A DNA stretch of 8,640 nt from Planctomycetota bacterium (lineage in GTDB: Bacteria; Planctomycetota; Phycisphaerae; WQYP01), in contig JAKAZF010000086.1 in the NCBI GenBank assembly GCA_021826605.1, positions 1-8,640 on the forward strand, given 5' to 3'. Under the pieces are notes generated by a model. It saw only the letters and a list, made by a program, of their open reading frames with translations, was not told the origin of the DNA and ran no database searches. Positions 1 through 5,300 of the stretch are shown here, one piece after another (position 1 is the stretch's first letter; every line of letters begins with the position of its first letter). The translations under genes and the position numbers were made by a program.

Positions 1-1019
1 GGCACCCAGCGCAAGGCGGTGTTTGGAACCATCAGAACATTATCACGCTTGGCCACAAGAAAATCGGTCTGCGCCGTCAGATACGGCAGAAGTTTCCCGC
101 CGGGATTATCGGTATCCACCACAACCGTATAGGTTACCACGTTCTGCACCATCGTGGCGTTGAGCCGCAGTTGCGAAACCACACCGTGAAATACATCGCC
201 GGGAAAAGCATCAACGGTAAAGGTGGCCGGGTCGCCGACTTTAATGCGACCAATATCCGCTTCATTCACCGATGTCCACACCTGAATTTTCTCAAGACTT
301 TTAGCAAGAAGAAAAAGGCTTGGTGTGCTGAAACTTGAAGCAACGGTCTGGCCGATATTGACTCTGCGGTCAATGACCACACCCTTGACCGGCGAGGTAA
401 TGGTGCAATAGCCGAGCGTAATTTGCGCGCTATTCAATGACGCCTGGGCGGCTTCGACCGCTTTTTGAGCCTGCACCAGAGAGGCCTTGCCGAGGGTGAC
501 ACTGGCTTTGGCCTGATCATAAGTGGATTTGTACGCGTCATATTGGGTAATGGCCAATGCCGCACCGGAGGAGCCGAGTTTTTCCGCGCGCAGCCAGTCC
601 GCCCGGGCGTTGATATAAGCAGCCTCATACTGCTCAAGCTTGGCCCGGGAAACTTCCACATTGGCTTTGGCTTCCTCCAATGCCGCTTTGGCCAAGGTCA
701 CCTGCGCCTCGTAATTGGAGGGATCTATGCGAGCCAATATTGTGCCTTTATCAACCGGGGAATCGTAATCAACGGTATGGCCGGCGGCATCGTTTCCAAA
801 GGCGATGATGGTGCCGTTAACCTGCGCACCGACATCCACCACATCCCGCGGTTCAAGTGTGCCGGTAGCGCTGACGGTAGCGGCCAATGTTCCCTGCGTA
901 ATCGGTGCGGTCTGGTAGATAACCGGCCGGCTGGAAGCACTTCGGAAATGATTCCATACCCAGTAGCCGCCAACGGCCGCAACCACCAGGATCACAAGGA
1001 TGACGATCAGATTTTTCAT
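1..1019 (-). CDS. HlyD/MacA-type periplasmic efflux adaptor (membrane fusion protein), 3' end outside window
   Basis: A periplasmic adaptor that bridges an inner-membrane transporter and an outer-membrane channel in tripartite efflux or type I export. The gene starts at 1019 and is still open at the left edge, with 339 complete codons visible. Residues 3-22 form one N-terminal membrane anchor. A first lipoyl-like half follows (about 50-100, with ATGTLEP and VDVGAQVNGTI), then an Ala/Glu/Lys-rich alpha-hairpin coiled coil (about 103-198). The second lipoyl half (TSPVKGVVIDRRVNIGQTV, about 208-227) and a beta-barrel come next, ending in MVPNTALRWV, close to the corresponding stretch of MacA. 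A GGGAG ribosome-binding site lies about 8 nt before the ATG. The marR gene ends 52 bp upstream on the same strand, so the two are probably co-transcribed. A MacB-like ABC permease or RND pump would be expected beyond position 1. The barrel-sandwich has a short extra loop (about 74-88, GNDAAGHTVDYD) relative to MacA. Family assignment is secure; the transport partner is inferred. Confidence 0.93.
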   Translation of the reverse strand, partial: MKNLIVILVILVVAAVGGYWVWNHFRSASSRPVIYQTAPITQGTLAATVSATGTLEPRDVVDVGAQVNGTIIAFGNDAAGHTVDYDSPVDKGTILARIDPSNYEAQVTLAKAALEEAKANVEVSRAKLEQYEAAYINARADWLRAEKLGSSGAALAITQYDAYKSTYDQAKASVTLGKASLVQAQKAVEAAQASLNSAQITLGYCTITSPVKGVVIDRRVNIGQTVASSFSTPSLFLLAKSLEKIQVWTSVNEADIGRIKVGDPATFTVDAFPGDVFHGVVSQLRLNATMVQNVVTYTVVVDTDNPGGKLLPYLTAQTDFLVAKRDNVLMVPNTALRWV

Positions 1020-1071
1020 TTTGACACTCCCGAATCATGCGTATGAAAGTCTCCGCGGGCGGATGCTTACC

Positions 1072-1587
1072 TCATGGCCCCGACCGACCCCCCGGCTTGA
1101 ATAACGGACGCAATGTTTCCGCGGCGCATAATAAAAAAGCCCGCTCCCTGGGCGTCAGCGGTTGAAAAATATTGGCGAAATGATCTTCCGCGGCACGCTG
1201 AACGGACTGCAAAACATCCCTGCCGGCTGCCGTCAACGACAGCAGCGACCGTCGGCGATCCCGGCTGTCTTCCGTCCGCTGAACCAGACCGGCATGGGCC
1301 AGTTCAACGGCGAGCTTGGAGGCGGATGGCAACGTCAGCCCCATGACCTCAGCGGCATTGGAAATTGAGAGTTCCGGAGACATGGCAATGGCCATCATCA
1401 TGCGAAATTGTCCGACGCGCAAATCACCGCCTTCCGCGGTGCGTAAATGCCGCCGCAGCGATCCCATCATGTGCGGAATCAGCGAAACAAACGCCCTGGC
1501 CAGCACATCGGCGTCATTGCCTGAAGAAGCTACGGACGCCGATACCGGCGCATGATTATTTAGTTTCCTTTTCAAACCAGTTCTCAT
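1072..1587 (-). CDS. MarR-family transcriptional regulator
   Basis: A 171-residue winged helix-turn-helix regulator of the MarR type, usually a dimeric repressor released by small phenolic or drug-like ligands or by oxidation. Residues 28-50 are the N-terminal dimerisation helix. The helix-turn-helix spans about 73-100 (ISNAAEVMGLTLPSASKLAVELAHAG). The beta-wing at 104-116 carries the family signature DSRDRRRS followed by LTAAGR. The C-terminal helices (about 122-164) complete the dimer interface. The only cysteine is Cys154 near the C-terminus, so a redox switch of the OhrR type is not supported. The first 25 residues are a polar extension. The ATG at 1587 has only a weak GGGA-type Shine-Dalgarno sequence. 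It leads the adaptor gene by 52 bp and diverges from the MFS gene, the usual layout for a local regulator of efflux genes. Autoregulation and control of the MFS gene are inferred from that layout. Confidence 0.9.
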   Translation of the reverse strand: MRTGLKRKLNNHAPVSASVASSGNDADVLARAFVSLIPHMMGSLRRHLRTAEGGDLRVGQFRMMMAIAMSPELSISNAAEVMGLTLPSASKLAVELAHAGLVQRTEDSRDRRRSLLSLTAAGRDVLQSVQRAAEDHFANIFQPLTPRERAFLLCAAETLRPLFKPGGRSGP

Positions 1588-1649
1588 GATGGTCTATTCC
1601 CGAACTCCCGCAGCACGGCGGCCACATACTTTTCTAACCGCACAGAATT

Positions 1650-1655
1650 ATTATA
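1650..1655 (-). promoter_or_regulatory. Candidate -10 box for the marR-adaptor operon
   Basis: Reading the minus strand, 1655 to 1650 spells a perfect TATAAT. The best -35 at a 16-bp spacing is TATGCA (1677-1672), only three of six matches to TTGACA, so the promoter would be weak or activator-assisted. It would start transcription near 1643 and give a leader of about 55 nt before the marR ATG. It shares the 209-bp divergent region with the MFS promoter, so one bound MarR dimer could affect both. I looked for a clear MarR palindrome in the region and did not find a convincing one. Confidence 0.4.
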
Positions 1656-1759
1656 CACGCAGGCCAGCAACTGCATAGTATCTCCAGGGCGCGAACAACC
1701 GGTACCGCGCCTTGTCAATTGTTAGCACGCTTGAAAAATTGAATAGTTGCATAATCGAA

Positions 1760-1788
1760 TTAATATTTTTTCACCGATGTGCTATAAT
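1760..1788 (+). promoter_or_regulatory. Sigma70-type promoter of the MFS gene, giving a leaderless transcript
   Basis: TTAATA (1760-1765, four of six matches) is followed after exactly 17 bp by a consensus TATAAT (1783-1788). The expected transcription start, about 7 nt after the -10 box, falls at 1795-1796, and the MFS start codon is 1797-1799. No Shine-Dalgarno sequence is present between the -10 box and the ATG. The surrounding DNA (1740-1770) is markedly AT-rich compared with the coding DNA. This is a strong match by inspection, but it has not been scored against a promoter model. Confidence 0.6.
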
Positions 1789-1796
1789 CCGCGGCT

Positions 1797-3107
1797 ATGA
1801 AAGACCAGACGAAGCCGGAGATTCCGCAGCAATCCGCCAAAGTTATGATTCCCGCGATTAACACCCCCGCGCAACGCGCACATCGGGGCAGCGTGGCACT
1901 GCTGATTTTATTTCGCATATCACGCAGTATTGCCGGCGGAATGATGATCGTGGCATTGCCTTATCTGGTGCTGAACCGATTGCATGAAACGTCGCTGGCG
2001 CTGGGCGCCATTTATGTCGTGGGCGTGATGTCAACGGCTTTCCTGGCCGTTGGGGCGGGATATCTTTCAGACCGGTGGGATCATAAGGGAGCATTGCTGA
2101 TAACCGGCGCGATGGTTCCAATCAGTGCGTTGATGGTGTATGTCAATCAAAGTTTTCCGATGGTGCTGGCGGCGTCGGTGGTCGGCGGATTTGCCGCCAC
2201 GGGATCCCTGATTGGCGGCGGTGTGGGCGGCGCAGCACAGCCGGTGCAGAGTTCGGTCATCGCCCGGCTCTCGACGACGGAAAATCGCACCCGCTATTAT
2301 TCGGTGCTGGCGTTTCTAAGCGGAATTGCCGGTGCCGGCGGAGCGATGCTGGTGCATTATTTTTCGATCCGGAATACCTTTCTGGCCGCGGCGATTATTT
2401 CAGCAGTCGGCGCGGTCCTGCTGACATTCATTGCCATCCCCGAATATGTCGTCAGCAAGCCCGTGGCCCGTACGCAGTCTAATCAGGCGATACGGCATTT
2501 CAGTATTACCGGCGCGCTTAACGGATTAAGCCAGGGGCTGATTACTCCTTTTCTGATCCCGTTTTTTGTTCTGGTGTATCACCTGTCCAAATCGCGCATG
2601 GCCGTTTATACCGCAATCGGCAGTGTGCTGGCATCGATTGCATTACTGGCCGCCCCGGCACTGGAACGGCGGATGGGGTTTGTGCGCAGCATCACGTTTA
2701 CCCGCGGACTTGGAACGGCCATGCTGCTGGTGATGGCGGTGTGGCATAACTTGTGGATCGGCCTCGCGATTTACCTCATAACACCCGCATTGCGCATTGC
2801 CGCGCTTCCGGCGCAACAATCCGCCATCATCAACCGTGTGGAGGGCCAGAGCATGGGGCGGGCATTGGCGATGAATCAAGTTACGCGGCTGTCGGCCTCT
2901 TCGGCGGCGATGATCTGTACCGGCTTCCTGTTTGACATTTCTGAAGTTGAAATGCCGTTTATTCTGTATGCGGGTGTCATGGCGGTCAATATTTACCTCT
3001 ATTATCGGTTCTTTGGACATGATGGACAAAATGGGGCTTCGGAAAGCGCACCGGTAATCAATGCCCGCGGTCCGATGCGGGAAGAGCCTGCGAAGCCGTC
3101 ACAATAA
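1797..3107 (+). CDS. Major facilitator superfamily (MFS) transporter
   Basis: A 436-residue integral inner-membrane protein with about 12 hydrophobic helices in two six-helix bundles, the standard MFS size and layout. Hydrophobic segments begin near residue 32. The loop between helices 2 and 3 carries the MFS motif A as GYLSDRWDHKG (88-98). It keeps the Asp-Arg core but has Trp-Asp-His in place of the usual Gly-Arg-Arg. A Gly/Ala-rich region (124-149) fits the tightly packed helices 4-5, and a charged central loop occurs around 213-230. The C-terminus (about 404-436) is a polar cytoplasmic tail. Secondary active transport with proton coupling is the family norm. The substrate cannot be read from sequence; a drug or metabolite exporter is suggested by the divergent MarR regulator and adaptor. 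The start at 1797 is preferred because a consensus promoter sits directly upstream; the next Met (residue 17) has no ribosome-binding site. The next gene starts 150 bp downstream. Confidence 0.9.
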   Translation: MKDQTKPEIPQQSAKVMIPAINTPAQRAHRGSVALLILFRISRSIAGGMMIVALPYLVLNRLHETSLALGAIYVVGVMSTAFLAVGAGYLSDRWDHKGALLITGAMVPISALMVYVNQSFPMVLAASVVGGFAATGSLIGGGVGGAAQPVQSSVIARLSTTENRTRYYSVLAFLSGIAGAGGAMLVHYFSIRNTFLAAAIISAVGAVLLTFIAIPEYVVSKPVARTQSNQAIRHFSITGALNGLSQGLITPFLIPFFVLVYHLSKSRMAVYTAIGSVLASIALLAAPALERRMGFVRSITFTRGLGTAMLLVMAVWHNLWIGLAIYLITPALRIAALPAQQSAIINRVEGQSMGRALAMNQVTRLSASSAAMICTGFLFDISEVEMPFILYAGVMAVNIYLYYRFFGHDGQNGASESAPVINARGPMREEPAKPSQ

Positions 3108-3118
3108 CCAAAACCCGC

Positions 3119-3147
3119 TTGAATTGCGGCGCAAGCCGACCTAATAT
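3119..3147 (+). promoter_or_regulatory. Candidate promoter for mcsAB
   Basis: TTGAAT (3119-3124) and TAATAT (3142-3147) are separated by 17 bp, each with four of six consensus matches. The predicted start is near 3154, giving a leader of about 100 nt that contains two perfect hairpins before mcsA. It lies in the 150-bp gap after the MFS gene. The match is moderate, and read-through from the MFS gene is an alternative because no U-tract terminator is seen in this gap. Confidence 0.4.
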
Positions 3148-3164
3148 TGTGTGGGTTGGAAACA

Positions 3165-3215
3165 GCCTCTTATCAGAGGCTCTGCGAGGTCCTGCGGGGC
3201 GGTTTGGCCCCGCAG
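3165..3215 (+). promoter_or_regulatory. Two tandem hairpins between the MFS gene and mcsA
   Basis: Hairpin 1 is GCCTCT (3165-3170), loop TATC, AGAGGC (3175-3180): six perfect pairs with a tetraloop. Hairpin 2 is CTGCGGGGC (3192-3200), a six-base loop GGTTTG, then GCCCCGCAG (3207-3215): nine perfect pairs, mostly G-C. Neither is followed by a T-run, so they are not classic intrinsic terminators. They could slow or end transcription from the MFS gene, or act as a structured leader for mcsA, whose start codon is 42 nt past the second stem. Confidence 0.6.
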
Positions 3216-3257
3216 TGTGCTTGGCGGCGATGACGAGAATTGGAACGGTGATGCGGT

Positions 3258-3773
3258 ATGATGTGCAATCGGTGCAATAAACCGGCGACGGTACACATCA
3301 AGGAAATAAGCAACGGCAAGATTGTCGAATTGCATTTATGCGACCAATGTGCGGGATCGGCGGGATACAGCGCGCAGGAGCATCTGCCGTTAAATGAAAT
3401 TCTCAATGAGTTTGTTGCGGCGCATAGTCAATTAACCAAGGCGAGTTCTCTGCATTGCCCCGAATGCGGCATGACCTGGCAGGAATTTAAGGACACCGGT
3501 CTGCTGGGATGCGAGAAGGACTATGACCTTTTTGTATCGATGCTCGGAGCCGTTATTGAAAAAGCGCAGCGGGGTGCCAAGCACCATACCGGGAAAACGC
3601 GATCACCGCGGGCCAGACCAACCAAGGCGCATGATGAGCCGGACGCCGTGCAATTGCGACGCGCGGAACTCAAGCGTCTGCAGGTAGAGTTGGCGAAAGC
3701 GGTAGAGACGGAATCTTATGAAAAGGCCGCGAAATTGCGTGATCAGATCAAGACTCTTGAACGCTCGGCCTGA
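3258..3773 (+). CDS. mcsA: McsA-like zinc-finger, UVR-motif activator of arginine kinase McsB
   Basis: A 171-residue cytoplasmic adaptor. In Firmicutes, McsA binds and activates the kinase McsB in stress response and Clp-dependent proteolysis. Zinc-knuckle pairs are Cys3-Cys6, Cys28-Cys31 and Cys67-Cys70 (CPECGMTWQEF). The expected fourth pair is reduced: the segment GLLGCEKDYDLF has Cys85, but Asp88 stands where Firmicutes have the second Cys. The middle (about 104-128) is basic and Pro/Arg-rich. The C-terminus (about 131-170) is a UVR-type helical hairpin with YEKAAKLRDQIKTLE, the pattern shared with UvrB/UvrC. Two ATGs lie in tandem (3258 and 3261). A GGTGA Shine-Dalgarno element at 3247-3251 suits either. 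The mcsB start follows 56 nt after the stop. Neither ctsR nor clpC flanks the pair. Family identity is clear from the ordered Cys pairs, the UVR motif and the adjacent mcsB. Confidence 0.92.
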   Translation: MMCNRCNKPATVHIKEISNGKIVELHLCDQCAGSAGYSAQEHLPLNEILNEFVAAHSQLTKASSLHCPECGMTWQEFKDTGLLGCEKDYDLFVSMLGAVIEKAQRGAKHHTGKTRSPRARPTKAHDEPDAVQLRRAELKRLQVELAKAVETESYEKAAKLRDQIKTLERSA

Positions 3774-3829
3774 ACGGCGTAACGGGCTGCCGCTTGAACG
3801 GCACAGTAAAACATTGGGTGGACGATACG

Positions 3830-4897
3830 ATGATTTTTGATGACTTAACCAGCCAGACCGGTGAGTGGCTATCAGCCAAGGGGCCGCACAATGATATTGT
3901 GATCAGTTCACGGGTGCGTTTGGCCCGAAATCTGGCGGCATTTCCGTTTATGAGCAAGGCCAATCGCACGCAGCGGACGCAACTGCATCGGCTGTGCCGG
4001 GAACGTCTGACGGCGCTGCCGGGGCTGACGGATCTGCTGTACATAGAAGTGGATAAAACCGAAGAGACCGATCGGCAGATGCTCGTGGAACGGCATTTGA
4101 TCAGCAAACAGTTGGCATCCGGAGAGGGAAGCCGGGGAGTGGCGATTACCGGCGATGAGGGTTTAAGCGTGATGGTCAATGAAGAGGACCATCTGCGTCT
4201 GCAGGTCATGCGTTCCGGAGTGCAATTGAGAGAATGCTGGCGCGAAGCGGATCGACTTGATGATCTTCTGCAGCAGCAGCTTGACTATGCGTTTCATGAA
4301 CGCTGGGGATATCTTACGGCGTGCCCGACAAATGTGGGAACCGGAATGCGAGTGTCGGTGATGATGCACCTGCCGGCCCTTAAGCTCACCGGTGAAATCG
4401 AAAAAGTCTTTAAGGCGGCCCAGGATATGCATCTGGCGATCCGCGGCCTTTTTGGCGAAGGCACGGAAGCGGTGGGCGATTTTTATCAAATCAGCAATCA
4501 GACCACGCTGGGGCGCTCGGAGGAAGAAATTCTTTCAGAATTCAGCGACTCGGTTATTCCGCGAATGATTGAAGCGGAAATGACGGCACGGGCGATTCTG
4601 GAAAACGAACGCCCACTGGCGGTGGATGACAAAATCGGCCGGGCCATCGGGGTGTTGCGCAACGCACGTTTGCTGACCACGGAAGAAACGCTGTATTTTC
4701 TCTCACATCTGCGGTTGGGCGTGGCGATGAAGCGCGTTGCTGGATTGGATATCAATGCGATAAACAAATTGTTTCTCACCGTGCAGCCGGCGCATCTGCA
4801 GCGCGTGCTGGGCAAACGCCTGGACGGGGAGGCCCGCAAGGCTGCCCGGGCGGATTTTGTGCGGCAGCAACTGCAACCCGACAGCGGCACCCAATAA
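3830..4897 (+). CDS. mcsB: Protein-arginine kinase McsB
   Basis: A 355-residue ATP:guanido phosphotransferase that phosphorylates protein arginines, marking proteins for ClpC-ClpP. Visible family motifs are SSRVRLARN (26-34, nucleotide-binding arginines), NEEDHLR (117-123, catalytic acid region), CPTNVGTGMR (165-174, active-site Cys and phosphate-binding Arg) and RGLFGEGTEA (205-214, second catalytic Glu). SNQTTLG and the C-terminal phosphoarginine-receptor domain follow. From memory of the Bacillus protein the alignment is nearly gapless. The receptor motif RDxxRA reads RKAARA here (336-341), with Asp replaced by Lys. The ATG at 3830 is chosen because a GGGTGGA element (3816-3822) lies 7 nt before it and the N-terminus (19 residues to KGP) then matches Bacillus McsB; a TTG at 3794 would add 12 unconserved residues. 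It is co-transcribed with mcsA and ends ahead of a terminator region at 4953. Confidence 0.95.
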   Translation: MIFDDLTSQTGEWLSAKGPHNDIVISSRVRLARNLAAFPFMSKANRTQRTQLHRLCRERLTALPGLTDLLYIEVDKTEETDRQMLVERHLISKQLASGEGSRGVAITGDEGLSVMVNEEDHLRLQVMRSGVQLRECWREADRLDDLLQQQLDYAFHERWGYLTACPTNVGTGMRVSVMMHLPALKLTGEIEKVFKAAQDMHLAIRGLFGEGTEAVGDFYQISNQTTLGRSEEEILSEFSDSVIPRMIEAEMTARAILENERPLAVDDKIGRAIGVLRNARLLTTEETLYFLSHLRLGVAMKRVAGLDINAINKLFLTVQPAHLQRVLGKRLDGEARKAARADFVRQQLQPDSGTQ

Positions 4898-4952
4898 TGA
4901 ATGGCCGGATTTTCGCTGGCTTGTACCGCTTGAGCAATCCTTGATCGCAAAA

Positions 4953-5016
4953 ACCGGCAAAGCGTGCGGCTTTCGCCGGTCACCACCATGTCCCGCCGAC
5001 AGCAGGGCGTTTTTTT
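4953..5016 (+). terminator. Hairpins and U-tract terminator region after mcsB
   Basis: A strong hairpin pairs ACCGGC plus AAAGC (4953-4963) with GCTTT plus GCCGGT (4969-4980), eleven pairs with one bulged C and a five-base loop. A smaller CGCC/GGCG stem (4994-4997 with 5006-5009) is followed at once by seven Ts (5010-5016), the intrinsic-terminator layout. The second stem has only four G-C pairs, so efficiency is uncertain, but the two together plausibly end the mcsAB transcript, 56-119 nt past the mcsB stop. Confidence 0.65.
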
Positions 5017-5079
5017 CAACGGATTTGACGGGTAATAGCCGATAAAAAGGACGAAAACCCTGGCGGACGGTCCGCAGGC

Positions 5080-5108
5080 TTGACAGAAGCCTTAAAACGC
5101 TTGAATAT
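5080..5108 (+). promoter_or_regulatory. Distal promoter-like element upstream of the export gene
   Basis: A perfect TTGACA (5080-5085) is followed after 17 bp by GAATAT (5103-5108), three of six matches to the -10 consensus. The -10 half lies in the perfect palindrome GAATATTC (5103-5110) and inside an inverted repeat. The non-coding stretch 4898-5300 otherwise holds the mcsAB terminator, a second similar element at 5156 and a hairpin at 5214; I found no gene in it. Confidence 0.45.
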
Positions 5109-5120
5109 TCATAATCAAGC
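5099..5120. repeat. Inverted repeat overlapping the distal -10 element
   Basis: GCTTGA (5099-5104) and TCAAGC (5115-5120) are perfect inverted arms around a 10-bp AT-rich centre. The repeat overlaps the candidate -10 box at 5103-5108, so a dimeric regulator bound here would block it. A hairpin in RNA is possible but the loop is long and the stem short. The role as an operator is inference. Confidence 0.4.
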
Positions 5121-5155
5121 AGGTTAATGGAGTGTACAGTCAGTGCCGATAATAA

Positions 5156-5184
5156 TTGAAATTGGACGCCGGACTTGTGAATAT
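5156..5184 (+). promoter_or_regulatory. Proximal promoter-like element upstream of the export gene
   Basis: TTGAAA (5156-5161, five of six matches) is followed after 17 bp by GAATAT (5179-5184), preceded by TGT, an extended -10 context. The spacing and the GAATATT half are the same as in the element 76 bp upstream. Transcription would start near 5191 and give a leader of about 110 nt containing the hairpin at 5214-5255. Confidence 0.45.
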
Positions 5185-5213
5185 TTGGATTTGGGCACAT
5201 ACTTTACGAACAA

Positions 5214-5255
5214 GGTTGTCTGATTGAATACGAACCTCGTATTGAATTTTCAACC
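5214..5255 (+). promoter_or_regulatory. 42-nt imperfect hairpin in the leader of the export gene
   Basis: The core is a perfect AATACGA (5227-5233), loop ACC, TCGTATT (5237-5243). After a G/G mismatch the stem continues with GATT (5222-5225) against AATT (5245-5248), including one G-T pair. Beyond a small internal loop GGTTG (5214-5218) pairs with CAACC (5251-5255). This makes about 16 pairs in total. There is no T-run after it. It ends 32 nt before the Shine-Dalgarno sequence, so it may be a leader structure or a DNA operator. Confidence 0.55.
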
Positions 5256-5287
5256 GATGGCATGATATCGATTTGTTTTTCTGACTC

Positions 5288-5293
5288 GGAGAG
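5288..5293 (+). promoter_or_regulatory. Ribosome-binding site fixing the export gene start
   Basis: GGAGAG lies 7 nt before the ATG at 5301. The upstream in-frame ATG at 5262 has no comparable site and sits only 6 nt beyond the leader hairpin, so 5301 is the better start. Confidence 0.65.
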
Positions 5294-5300
5294 TTGGCGC

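Noticed and set aside
465..1046. 193-codon open frame on the plus strand across the adaptor gene
   Set aside because: It lies antisense to the adaptor, whose minus-strand product matches a known family throughout; the plus-strand product has no recognisable domain and no ribosome-binding site.
1720..1775. Possible MarR operator in the AT-rich stretch before the MFS promoter
   Set aside because: Compared with its reverse complement, the AATTGAATAGTTGCATAATC region shows only scattered matches, so no palindrome can be defended.
3124..3134. TTGC-GGC-GCAA short inverted repeat
   Set aside because: Four pairs with a three-base loop overlapping the candidate mcsA promoter; too small to claim as a separate element.
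3794..3829. TTG start for mcsB giving 367 residues
   Set aside because: The extra 12 residues are not seen in Bacillus McsB as recalled, and the ATG at 3830 has a better-placed ribosome-binding site.
4498..5200. Minus-strand open frames over the mcsB 3' end and the following gap
   Set aside because: They mostly mirror mcsB codons and cross the terminator hairpins; composition is Ser/Arg-rich and no motif is visible.
5262..5300. ATG start for the export lipoprotein 13 codons upstream
   Set aside because: No Shine-Dalgarno sequence, immediately next to the leader hairpin, and it would lengthen an already overlong signal peptide; 5301 has GGAGAG at 7 nt.
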